Below, one piece after another: positions 9,989 to 17,563 of a stretch of 64,000 bases of DNA. The position numbers and the translations under genes are program-made. How positions within the stretch are numbered: the first letter of the stretch is position 1; each line of letters opens with the position of its first letter. This DNA comes from Pelagibius sp050330205 (GTDB lineage: Bacteria > Pseudomonadota > Alphaproteobacteria > Kiloniellales > Kiloniellaceae). Below the pieces are notes generated by a model, which was not told the origin of the DNA, made no database searches, and was given only the letters and a program-made list of their open reading frames with translations. The stretch is taken from NCBI GenBank assembly GCA_050330205.1, contig JBHJOA010000011.1, forward strand, positions 50,450 to 114,449, written 5' to 3'.

Positions 9989-10693
9989 ATGGGAATCTTC
10001 TCCCGCCTTGCCGACATCATCAATTCGAACCTCAACTCCATCCTCGACCGGGCGGAGGAGCCCGAGAAGATCATCCGCCTGGTGATCCAGGAGATGGAGG
10101 ACACCCTGGTCGAAGTGCGCTCGACCGCCGCCAAGACCATCGCCGAGCGGAAGGAGGCGACGCGCCGCCTGGCCCGCCTCGACGAGGCCCAGGCAAGCTG
10201 GGAGCAGAAGGCCGAACTGGCGCTCTCCAAGGGCCGCGAGGATCTCGCCAAGGGCGCGCTGGTGGAGAAGGCCAAGCTCGGCGAGGCCGCAGGCATGCTG
10301 CGCGAGGAGCTCGACGAGCTCGACGCCATGCTGCGGCAGGGCGAGGCCGACATCGCCAAGCTGGAGAGCAAGCTGCGCGAGGCCAAGGCCAAGCAGCAGG
10401 CCCTCGCCGCGCGCCACGAGACCGCCAGCTCGCGCCTCAAGGTGCGGCGCAACCTCTATGACGGACGGGTCGACGACGCCTTCGCCCGCTTCGAACAGGT
10501 CGAGAAGAAGCTCGACGCGGCGGAGGGCGAGGTCGAGGCCTTCGACCTCGGGCGCGGCAAGTCGCTGGCCGAGGAGATCTCGGAACTCGCCGCCGAATCG
10601 GCTATCGAGGACGAACTCGCGGCCTTGAAGGCGCGCGTTGCAAAGTCCAAGTCCGGTCAGTCGGCGGCGCCGAAAGCCGAAGGCGGCAACTGA
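9989..10693 (+). CDS. pspA: Phage shock protein A (PspA/IM30)
   Basis: This 234-aa protein begins MGIFSRLADIINSN, the conserved amphipathic membrane-binding helix of PspA, followed by long, charged, almost uninterrupted coiled-coil helices (about 25-190). PspA binds PspF to keep the operon off and, when the inner membrane is stressed, assembles on the membrane to reduce proton leakage. The length fits the E. coli protein (222 aa) with a short Ser/Lys-rich tail. It is followed by pspB and pspC in the standard order. Confidence 0.96.
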   Translation: MGIFSRLADIINSNLNSILDRAEEPEKIIRLVIQEMEDTLVEVRSTAAKTIAERKEATRRLARLDEAQASWEQKAELALSKGREDLAKGALVEKAKLGEAAGMLREELDELDAMLRQGEADIAKLESKLREAKAKQQALAARHETASSRLKVRRNLYDGRVDDAFARFEQVEKKLDAAEGEVEAFDLGRGKSLAEEISELAAESAIEDELAALKARVAKSKSGQSAAPKAEGGN

Positions 10694-10725
10694 CGCGTCC
10701 CATTCTCCGCAAAGGCTGATCCGAG

Positions 10726-10947
10726 ATGGATTTCGAACTGCCGATCATCCTGTTCCTCGCCGTGGTGGCGCCGATCTGGATCATCGCCCACTACACCACG
10801 CGCTGGCGGGCGACCAAGGCGCTGAGCAGTGACGAGGAACAGCTGCTCGAGGAGCTCTGGAAGAGTTCCGAGCGCATGGAGCAGCGCATCAACGCCCTGG
10901 AGCGCATCCTCGACGCCGAGGTGACCGACTGGAGGAAGCAGCTGTGA
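10726..10947 (+). CDS. pspB: Phage shock protein B
   Basis: This 73-aa protein has one N-terminal transmembrane helix (about 5-24, LPIILFLAVVAPIWIIAHY) and a C-terminal amphipathic helix with leucine/isoleucine heptads, the standard PspB layout. With PspC it forms the inner-membrane sensor that pulls PspA off PspF. Its stop overlaps the start of pspC by four bases, so translation is coupled. Confidence 0.93.
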   Translation: MDFELPIILFLAVVAPIWIIAHYTTRWRATKALSSDEEQLLEELWKSSERMEQRINALERILDAEVTDWRKQL

Positions 10948-11402
10948 CCTGTCCGCACCGCCGCCGCGCCCACCACGCGCCGCCGAACGAAGGCGGTGGC
11001 GCTTCCCCCGGCGGCACGCCGCGCGGGCCGCGTCCGAGCGGCCTCTACCGCAACACCGAACGCGGCCGCCTGTTCGGGGTCTGCGCGGGCCTTGCCGACT
11101 ACTTCGGCATCAGCCCCTTCGTGGTCCGCATCGCCGCGGTGATCGCGCTCTTCATGTTCCCGCCGCCGACGGTGATCTGCTATTTCCTGGCGGCACTGCT
11201 GCTCGACCGCGCGCCGCCGCAGCTCTACCAGTCCGATGAGGAGAAGGAGTTCTGGCGCCAGGTGCGCCTGAAGCCGAGCGAGAGCCTGTCGCGGCTGCGC
11301 CATCGCTACCGCGAGCAGGAGCAACGCATCCGCAACATGGAGGCCTTCGTCACCTCGTCGGAGGCCAAGCTGCACCGGGCATTCCGCGACCTCGAAACCT
11401 GA
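10944..11402 (+). CDS. pspC: Phage shock protein C
   Basis: This 152-aa protein has a disordered N-terminus, then the PspC domain (RGRLFGVCAGLADYFGIS) leading into a transmembrane helix around residues 65-90, and a charged C-terminal helix predicted to be coiled-coil. The CAGLADYFG signature is diagnostic. It works with PspB as the membrane-stress sensor of the system. The ATG overlaps the pspB stop (ATGA). It is the last gene of the operon and converges on the arsenic-type genes. Confidence 0.94.
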   Translation: MTCPHRRRAHHAPPNEGGGASPGGTPRGPRPSGLYRNTERGRLFGVCAGLADYFGISPFVVRIAAVIALFMFPPPTVICYFLAALLLDRAPPQLYQSDEEKEFWRQVRLKPSESLSRLRHRYREQEQRIRNMEAFVTSSEAKLHRAFRDLET

Positions 11403-11433
11403 GTTGTCCTATAAGTCATTGAATCAGCAGAAT

Positions 11434-11467
11434 TGCTGCGCAGCATGGAACGGACTGCTGCGCAGCA
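11434..11467. repeat. Two copies of a 12-bp palindrome between convergent genes
   Basis: TGCTGCGCAGCA, itself a perfect palindrome, occurs at 11434-11445 and 11456-11467, 22 bases apart start to start (two turns of the helix). Either copy, or the pair together, can fold as a stem. They lie in the short space where pspC and the arsI-like gene converge, so a transcription-ending or protein-binding role is possible; no T-run follows. Confidence 0.6.
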
Positions 11468-11486
11468 TAGTCTTGCCGGAAGGACC

Positions 11487-12011
11487 TCAGGCGCAGCAGG
11501 CGGCCTCGCGGCCATCTGCCGGGGCCGTGCCGCAGGGAGCCCCGGCACAGCAGGCGTCCACCGTGTCCGCCGCGGCGCCCGCCGTGCCGCCGTCGCCGCT
11601 CTCGCCGCAGGCCGTCGGCTGCCCACCTGCTTCCGCACCCTCGAAGTCGTCGGCCGAACCGTGGGTCCGGAAGGTCTCCCAGGCGATCCCCTGGGGATCC
11701 TTCACCCAGACCTTGTCCGACCGGGCATAGCAGCAGCTGGTGCCGGTCTGTTCGACCGTCGCGGCGCCGGAGTCCGACAGACGCCGCGACAGCTCCGTCA
11801 GTTCGGTGCCGTCGTCGACCTGGATGCCCAGGTGGTCCAGCCCGGGCCGACGCGCACGCTTCGAAAGGGACAGGTTCAGCCGCGGATCGTCGACCAGCCA
11901 CTTGGCGTAGTCGTGCTTGGACACCACCGGTGGGGCGGCCAAGAGAGTCGAGTAGAAGTCGACGGACTTCGCCAGGTCGTCGACGGCGATGTGGATATGA
12001 AGGCGCTTCAT
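11487..12011 (-). CDS. arsI: ArsI/CadI-type vicinal-oxygen-chelate metalloenzyme with Cys-rich tail
   Basis: The first 120 residues form a glyoxalase/dioxygenase-fold (VOC) domain starting MKRLHIHIAVDDL with metal-ligand candidates in HIHIAV, DHLGIQV and WETF. The TSCCYAR motif has the vicinal Cys pair that in ArsI C-As lyases binds trivalent methylarsenicals, so demethylation of organoarsenicals is the likely role; the CadI subgroup (cadmium-induced) is the alternative. Unusually, the last 45 residues are disordered and Cys-rich (CCAG, GCA-type pairs, ending ACCA), giving extra thiol sites. It follows arsR on the same strand by 19 bases, and no arsB, acr3 or arsC is nearby. Confidence 0.82.
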   Translation of the reverse strand: MKRLHIHIAVDDLAKSVDFYSTLLAAPPVVSKHDYAKWLVDDPRLNLSLSKRARRPGLDHLGIQVDDGTELTELSRRLSDSGAATVEQTGTSCCYARSDKVWVKDPQGIAWETFRTHGSADDFEGAEAGGQPTACGESGDGGTAGAAADTVDACCAGAPCGTAPADGREAACCA

Positions 12012-12030
12012 TTCGATGTCTCCGAAGGGG

Positions 12031-12354
12031 TCAACATGGAGGCGGGTATGAACCGGGCGGTGGCGCGCAACGGCCGCCGCAGCAGTTCTCGGTCAGGTAG
12101 GCGACCAGGGCGCCCATGGCGGCGAAGTCGGCCGCGTAGATGAGCGAGCGCCCCGCCCGGCGGCAGGAAATCAGCCCCGCTCGGCGCAGTTCCTTCAGGT
12201 GGAACGACAAGGTCGCCGGCGGCAGGTCGAGCCGCGCGCCGACATCGCCGGCGGGCAGCCCGGCAGGGCCGTATTCGACCAGCAGCCGGAAGATATCCAG
12301 GCGGGTCTCCTGGGCCAGCGCCGCCAGGCCGGCAAGGGCATTTTCTTTTTCCAT
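12031..12354 (-). CDS. arsR: ArsR-family metalloid-responsive repressor
   Basis: This 107-aa winged-helix protein matches the ArsR/SmtB fold (AALAQETRLDIFRLLVEYG; recognition helix near PPATLSFHLKELRRAGL). It lacks the ELCVCDL-type cysteines in helix 3 and instead has ENCCGGRC near the C-terminus, the arrangement described for the Acidithiobacillus ferrooxidans type of ArsR, where three C-terminal cysteines bind As(III). It therefore probably senses arsenite or an organoarsenical and represses itself and the downstream arsI. Its operator overlaps its promoter and start codon. Confidence 0.9.
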   Translation of the reverse strand: MEKENALAGLAALAQETRLDIFRLLVEYGPAGLPAGDVGARLDLPPATLSFHLKELRRAGLISCRRAGRSLIYAADFAAMGALVAYLTENCCGGRCAPPPGSYPPPC

Positions 12355-12389
12355 ATTTCCAGTATTATAGAAATATTGGCTCGCGTCAA
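12351..12389 (-). promoter_or_regulatory. arsR promoter and operator overlapping the start codon
   Basis: A perfect 7-bp inverted repeat, ATATTTC-N10-GAAATAT (12353-12359 and 12370-12376; CC/GG extend both ends with one slip), covers the arsR ATG and a TATAAT box (12364-12369, minus strand). A TTGACG -35 box lies at 12384-12389. The spacing to TATAAT is only 14 bp; an alternative -10, AATACT, sits at 17 bp. Either predicts a transcript with almost no leader. The shape fits an ArsR operator for autorepression. Confidence 0.75.
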
Positions 12390-12418
12390 GCCCGGACTGC
12401 AGAGAGGAAATTAGTCAA

Positions 12419-12443
12419 ACTGGTTAATCCGGGATTAACTAGT
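12419..12443. promoter_or_regulatory. CtrA-box palindrome upstream of the histidine kinase gene
   Basis: The core GTTAA-TCCGGGA-TTAAC (12423-12439) fits the CtrA consensus TTAA-N7-TTAAC exactly and in both orientations; the palindrome extends to 25 bp with one mismatch per arm. CtrA is the alphaproteobacterial cell-cycle master regulator. The site lies 85 bases before the proposed CTG start of the kinase gene and about 65 bases behind arsR, on whose promoter it is not centred. Confidence 0.75.
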
Positions 12444-12468
12444 CCTCGTATACTTTAACAATTCAAAG

Positions 12469-12492
12469 GGGAGAATCAGCAAGGATTCTCCC
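12469..12492. promoter_or_regulatory. Hairpin containing two GANTC methylation sites
   Basis: A perfect 9-bp stem (12469-12477 with 12484-12492, six-base loop) carries GAATC in one arm and GATTC in the other. GANTC is the recognition sequence of the cell-cycle methyltransferase CcrM, and GcrA acts at such methylated promoters. The pair lies between the CtrA box and the kinase start, so the promoter or leader may respond to replication-dependent hemimethylation. There is no T-run, so it is not a normal terminator. Confidence 0.6.
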
Positions 12493-12523
12493 AACCATAG
12501 GCTGTCGTCCCCGGAGCTCGAAA

Positions 12524-14818
12524 CTGGAGTTCTCAGTCCCCGCCGCCATTCTGGGTGCCCTGATCGGCGCGAGCGTCGTCTTCGCGGCGCTGGCCTATCT
12601 GCGCGCCATGCCGGACGCGCCGGCGGGATCAGGCTACTGGACGGCGGGCTACGCGCTTTGGGTGATCCGTCTCGGCCTCTACCTGTCGACCGATTACGTC
12701 GAACCGGACCTGATCAATTTTCTCGCCGAGAGCCTGCAAGCCTGCGCCGCCCTGCTCCTCTTGGTCGGCAGCCTGTGCTTCATCGGCCGAAGCGTGCCGC
12801 GCCTGCTCCTGCTTACTGCCGCCGGTACGATTTTCCTCTGGACAGGCTTTACGACGTTCATCGTCGACGACTTCCTGCTGCGCACGATCCCTCTCTACGG
12901 GTTTGCCGGTGCGGCCTTGATCGGCGCCGGCGTGGTGATGATGCAGGTCCGACGGCAGGAGGGCATTGCCGCTACCCAGCTTGTCTCCGCGTCGCTCATC
13001 CTCTGGGGATTGCACAAGCTGAATTACCCCTGGCTCCGGCCGGTCGAGTGGTTCGCCCCCTTCGGATTCCTGCTCTCCGAGTTCCTGGCCATGGTCGCGG
13101 CCGTCGGCCTGTTGCTGATCATCGCGGGGCGGCTGCGCAACATCGCCGATTCCGCGGAGCGCAAGCATGAACAGAGCCGCGAGCATATGGCGACTCTGAA
13201 TCAGCTGCTGCAGATCTCCCTCGGCAGAAAGCCGCTGAACAGCCAACTCGGCGACGCCCTCGACACCATCCTCGCCGCGCCCTGGCTGTCCTTGGAGCCA
13301 TGCGGCGGCCTCTTCCTGGTGGAGGACGGGGTGCTGCAGTTGAAGGCGCATCGCAACCTCCCCGACTCGCTGCAGTCCGTCTGCGCGAAGGTGGCCTTCG
13401 GCCACTGTCTCTGCGGACGCGCGGCCGCTCAGCAGGAAGTCGTGCATGCCGCGCACGTCGACGCGCGCCATGAGAACAGCTACGAAGGCATGCGGCCGCA
13501 CGGTCACTATGCGGTGCCCATCGTCTCCGGCGGAGAAACGCTTGGCGTGCTCATCCTCTCCCTTCCCGACGGGCGCGAACGCGACGAGCCGGAAGTCGTC
13601 CATCTGCGCGCGGTCGCCGATGCGCTGGCGGGCATGATCGTTCGCAATCGCGCCGAGGCCGCGGCCGAGGAGAGCCGAGGCCGCTTGGTGGAGGCGCAGC
13701 GTATCGCCCGTCTCGGCAGCTGGGAGAACGACCTGCGCAACGATGCGTCGATCTGGTCGGAGGAGCAGTACCGCATCCTCGGTTACCGGCCCGGCGAGGT
13801 CGAGGCGCATACCGACGCCTTCCTCGCCCGCGTGCACCCTGACGATATTGCGAAGGTCCGCAGTGCACTGGCGGCCGTCGAGCGCAACAGCATTTTTGCC
13901 GTGGAGCATCGGGTGGTGCATCCCGACGGCACGATCCTCCACGTCAGCCAGGTGGCCGAGATCCTCCGCGACGCGGCCGGCCGGCCGCTGCGCATGATCG
14001 GCACCTGCCAGGACGTGACCGAAGACAAGGCAGCCGAGCAGGCGCTGCTGCGGGCCAAGCAGGCGGCCGAAACCGCCAACCGCGCCAAGTCGAGTTTCCT
14101 GGCTACCATGAGCCACGAGCTGCGTACGCCCCTCAATGCCGTGATCGGCTTCGCCCAACTGCTGGAACAGCAGCGTTCCGGGCCGATCGGCGATGAGAAG
14201 TACAGGGAATACATCGGCCACATCCGCGAAAGCGGCGAGCATCTGCTGGCGATGATCAACGATATCCTCGATCTTTCGCGGGTCGAATCCGGTCACAGCC
14301 CGCTCAACGAGAGCGCCATCGATCTCGACGATCTCGTGCGCCGCACGGTCGCCCTGATGGAGGCCAAGGCCCGCGACGGCGGCCTGTGCCTGTCGCTCGG
14401 CCTGCCCGACCACCTGCCGCGGCTGCGCGGCGACGAGCGGGCCATCAAGCAGGTCCTGCTGAACCTGCTCGCCAATGCCGTGAAGTTCACGCCCGCCGGC
14501 GGCGACATCCTGATCGAGGTAGACTGCGTCGGCGACACCGTCGAACTCTCCGTCCGCGACAACGGCATCGGCATCGCACCGGCCGACCAAGGACGCGTCT
14601 TCGAGCCCTTCGTGCAGGTCGACAGCGAACTCAACCGTCGATTCGAAGGCACCGGCCTGGGCCTGCCCCTGGTGCGCTCCCTGATCGAGCAGCATGGCGG
14701 GCGCATTCTCCTGGAAAGCGCCCCGGGCGAGGGCACCTGCGTGCGGGTGCGCTTCCCTGCGGAGCGGCTGATCCCGGCAGGCGCGGCATCCCGGCCGAGC
14801 GGACGGCAGGCCGGATAA
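12524..14818 (+). CDS. Membrane-bound sensor histidine kinase (membrane-GAF-PAS-HisKA-HATPase)
   Basis: The protein has an N-terminal membrane region of about seven hydrophobic segments, a GAF domain (about 225-375), a PAS domain (about 385-490), a HisKA dimerisation domain with the normal SHELRTPLN box (His about 531) and a HATPase domain with N box (LLNLLANAVKF), G1 (DNGIGI) and G2 (GTGLGLP). The first ATG (12608) would remove the first membrane helix; the frame continues upstream to a CTG (12524) seven bases after GGAG, giving 764 aa starting LEFSVPAAILGAL, which looks like the natural start. No response regulator is adjacent, so its partner is unknown. The promoter region has a CtrA box and GANTC sites. 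Confidence 0.85.
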   Translation: MEFSVPAAILGALIGASVVFAALAYLRAMPDAPAGSGYWTAGYALWVIRLGLYLSTDYVEPDLINFLAESLQACAALLLLVGSLCFIGRSVPRLLLLTAAGTIFLWTGFTTFIVDDFLLRTIPLYGFAGAALIGAGVVMMQVRRQEGIAATQLVSASLILWGLHKLNYPWLRPVEWFAPFGFLLSEFLAMVAAVGLLLIIAGRLRNIADSAERKHEQSREHMATLNQLLQISLGRKPLNSQLGDALDTILAAPWLSLEPCGGLFLVEDGVLQLKAHRNLPDSLQSVCAKVAFGHCLCGRAAAQQEVVHAAHVDARHENSYEGMRPHGHYAVPIVSGGETLGVLILSLPDGRERDEPEVVHLRAVADALAGMIVRNRAEAAAEESRGRLVEAQRIARLGSWENDLRNDASIWSEEQYRILGYRPGEVEAHTDAFLARVHPDDIAKVRSALAAVERNSIFAVEHRVVHPDGTILHVSQVAEILRDAAGRPLRMIGTCQDVTEDKAAEQALLRAKQAAETANRAKSSFLATMSHELRTPLNAVIGFAQLLEQQRSGPIGDEKYREYIGHIRESGEHLLAMINDILDLSRVESGHSPLNESAIDLDDLVRRTVALMEAKARDGGLCLSLGLPDHLPRLRGDERAIKQVLLNLLANAVKFTPAGGDILIEVDCVGDTVELSVRDNGIGIAPADQGRVFEPFVQVDSELNRRFEGTGLGLPLVRSLIEQHGGRILLESAPGEGTCVRVRFPAERLIPAGAASRPSGRQAG

Positions 14819-15090
14819 AGAGCCTCCGCCGCCCCGGCGCGGCCCTTTGCCGGGCGGCAAGACGTCCCCATCTATCCCGAAATCGCCGCAAAAAGGCCAC
14901 AGTCCCTTCCCACCGTGCCTCAACCGCGGCGGGAGAGGATTCCGGCACGAGATTCGCGCGGCTTGCCCGGCCGCCGGGCGTCTGCTTTGGTGACGGCGCC
15001 CGGCCCGCGACCCGGGAGGGTGCCGGCAAGCAATGCAGGCACCGGCAGCCGGAATCTGGTTTAATATGGGGGCAACCACAGTCGACGGCC

Positions 15091-15795
15091 ATGCAAGACA
15101 CCATCGCCCTGGTCGATGACGACCGCAACATCCTGACCTCGGTTTCCATCGCCCTCGAGGCCGAGGGATTCAAGGTGCGCACCTACAACGACGGCGCCGA
15201 GGCCCTGCGCGGCATCTCGGCGAACCCGGTCGACCTCGCCGTGCTCGACATCAAGATGCCGCGCATGGACGGCATGGAGCTGCTCGGCCACCTCCGCAAG
15301 TCGTCCAACCTTCCGGTCATCTTCCTGACCTCCAAGGACGACGAGATCGACGAGGTGCTCGGCCTGCGCATGGGCGCCGACGACTACATCACCAAGCCGT
15401 TTTCGCAGCGCCTGCTGATCGAGCGCATCCGCGCCCTGTTGCGCCGCGAGAAGGGCGGAGAGGAAGGCCCCGGCGGCGGCGAGCCGGCCGAGGCGCCGCT
15501 GGTGCGTGGCGAGCTGATGCTGGATCCCGCGCGCCATCTCTGCACCTGGAAGGGCGGGCGCATCAGCCTCACGGTCACCGAGTTCCTCATTCTCAAGGCG
15601 CTGGCCCAGCGCCCCGGCCACGTGAAGAACCGCGACCAGTTGATGGATGCCGCCTACGGCGAGTCCGTCTACGTTGACGACCGCACCATCGACAGCCACA
15701 TCAAGCGACTGCGCAAGAAGTTCCGCGACGTCGACGACTCGTTCCAGCAGATCGAAACGCTCTACGGCGTCGGCTATCGCTACCGGGAGGCCTAG
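15091..15795 (+). CDS. chvI: ChvI/ExoR-pathway response regulator (OmpR family)
   Basis: This 234-aa OmpR-type regulator has a receiver domain with acidic pocket DDD (9-11), phospho-acceptor Asp53 in LDIKMPRMDG, conserved TSKDD and KPF lysine, followed by a winged-helix DNA-binding domain ending with GVGYRYRE. It pairs with the membrane kinase encoded next. In rhizobia and Caulobacter this pair senses acid and envelope stress and controls exopolysaccharide, envelope and metabolic genes, including links to pckA. The upstream 270 bases are non-coding; a TTTAATAT -10-like stretch lies at 15059-15066, with no clear -35. Confidence 0.93.
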   Translation: MQDTIALVDDDRNILTSVSIALEAEGFKVRTYNDGAEALRGISANPVDLAVLDIKMPRMDGMELLGHLRKSSNLPVIFLTSKDDEIDEVLGLRMGADDYITKPFSQRLLIERIRALLRREKGGEEGPGGGEPAEAPLVRGELMLDPARHLCTWKGGRISLTVTEFLILKALAQRPGHVKNRDQLMDAAYGESVYVDDRTIDSHIKRLRKKFRDVDDSFQQIETLYGVGYRYREA

Positions 15796-15850
15796 GTTCC
15801 GCGAGACGGAGGTTGCGGACGACGCTAGCCTCGAAGGTCAGGACAGCACC

Positions 15851-17554
15851 ATGTTGCGGCGACAGAACGGCGAGACCAGCGGCCGGGCGTCAGGGCGAAA
15901 GCCCGGACCCGAGGCCGGCGGAAACGCGATGCGCGACGAAGGCGCCGCCCCGTCGCGCCCGCAGCGGCGCCGGCCGCGCGGCTGGCGGTCGCCGCTTACC
16001 CGCCGCATCCTTACCATCAACGTCATGGTGCTGCTGATCCCGGTCCTGGGTCTCATGCACCTCGACCAGTACCGCGACAGCCTGATCGCCGCGGAGATCG
16101 ACTCCCTGCGCATTCAGGCGCGCGCCTTCTCCCTCTCGCTGGGCAGCACCGCGGTGATCGCCACCCAGGTCGGCGACGAGCGGCTGCTGCCGGAAGTGAC
16201 CCGGAACCTCATGCGCGTGCTGCTGGTCGACACCGGCGTGCGCGCGCGAATCTTCGCGCGCTCCGGCGAGATCCTTGCCGACAGTTTCGAGCTCGGCGGA
16301 CCCGGCGGCCAAGTGCAGATAAGGTCGCTGCCGCCACAACGCGAAGGCGGCCTCGGCCTTCTGCGCCGGCTGCTCAACGTCGCCATCCAATGGATGCCCG
16401 GCAAGGACAACTTCCCGCTCTATCGGGAGTCGGCGGCGCAGAAGGCCGCCGACTACGAGGAGGTGCAAGAATCTCTGGCCGGACACAGCCCCGGTATGGT
16501 GCGGATAGACCGCCAGGGACGGCTGGTGCTCTCCGTTGCCGTGCCGGTGCAGCGCTACCGCCAGGTGCTCGGCGCCCTCATGCTGTCGAAGGACGGCGCG
16601 GTGGTGGATGCCGCCGTCGACGATCGCCGGCGCGATATCCTCATCGTCTGCGGCGTCGCATTCGCGGTGACGGTGCTGCTGTCCTTCTATCTCGCCGGCA
16701 CCATCGCGCGGCCGATCCGCCGCCTCGCCCTGGCAGCCGACCAGGTGCGCTCCGCCAAGGGGCGCCAATTCGAGATTCCCGACTTCTCCCGCCGCGGCGA
16801 CGAGATCGGCGATCTCTCCGACTCGCTGCGCGCCATGACCGACGCGCTGTGGACGCGGCTCGACGCTATCGAGGCTTTCGCCGCCGATGTCGCTCATGAA
16901 ATCAAGAATCCCCTGACCTCCCTGCGCAGCGCGGTGGAGACGGTCGCGCGGGTCGAGGATCCCGAGCAGCAGAAGCGCCTGATGTCGATCATTCTCGACG
17001 ACGTGCAGCGGCTGGATCGCCTGATCAGCGATATCTCCGACGCCTCGCGCCTCGATGCCGAGCTGTCGCGCGCCGAGGTCGGGCCGGTCGACATCGGCGA
17101 ACTGCTGCGCGCCCTGGTCGCCGTTCAGGAGGCCGGCGAGCGTGCCGACGCGCCGCGCTTCCGCCTCGACGTGCTCGACCACCAGGACCTCTCGGTACCC
17201 GGCATCGAAGGCCGTCTCGGGCAGGTGTTCCGCAACCTGATCAGCAATGCGGTGACCTTCTCGCCACCGGGCGGCACCATCCGCCTCTCGGCGCAGCGTC
17301 AGGGCGACAACGTGGTGGTGGCGATCTCCGACCAGGGCCCGGGCATCCCCGAGGGCAAGCTGGAAGCGGTGTTCCAGCGCTTCTACACCGAGCGTCCGGC
17401 GGGCGAGAAGTTCGGCACCCATTCCGGGCTCGGCCTCAGCATCTCGAAGCAGGTCGTCGATGCCCATGGCGGCAGCATCCGCGCGGAAAATCGCCATGAC
17501 GAGAGCGGCAGAATCTGCGGCGCCCGCTTCGTCGTCCGTCTGCCGGCGGATTAG
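15851..17554 (+). CDS. chvG: ChvG-type sensor histidine kinase
   Basis: This 567-aa protein has a basic disordered N-terminus, a transmembrane helix near residues 55-75, a periplasmic sensor region of about 180 residues, a second helix near 265-285 and a HAMP domain. The HisKA box is DVAHEIKNPL, and the HATPase domain has NLISNAVTF, DQGPGI and GLGLSIS. This is the ChvG/ExoS layout, cognate to ChvI just upstream. In other alphaproteobacteria the periplasmic part is bound by the inhibitor ExoR; no exoR is in this window. ATG 15851 is used, but an ATG at 15929 is also possible. Confidence 0.92.
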   Translation: MLRRQNGETSGRASGRKPGPEAGGNAMRDEGAAPSRPQRRRPRGWRSPLTRRILTINVMVLLIPVLGLMHLDQYRDSLIAAEIDSLRIQARAFSLSLGSTAVIATQVGDERLLPEVTRNLMRVLLVDTGVRARIFARSGEILADSFELGGPGGQVQIRSLPPQREGGLGLLRRLLNVAIQWMPGKDNFPLYRESAAQKAADYEEVQESLAGHSPGMVRIDRQGRLVLSVAVPVQRYRQVLGALMLSKDGAVVDAAVDDRRRDILIVCGVAFAVTVLLSFYLAGTIARPIRRLALAADQVRSAKGRQFEIPDFSRRGDEIGDLSDSLRAMTDALWTRLDAIEAFAADVAHEIKNPLTSLRSAVETVARVEDPEQQKRLMSIILDDVQRLDRLISDISDASRLDAELSRAEVGPVDIGELLRALVAVQEAGERADAPRFRLDVLDHQDLSVPGIEGRLGQVFRNLISNAVTFSPPGGTIRLSAQRQGDNVVVAISDQGPGIPEGKLEAVFQRFYTERPAGEKFGTHSGLGLSISKQVVDAHGGSIRAENRHDESGRICGARFVVRLPAD

Positions 17555-17563
17555 GGAGCGCCG

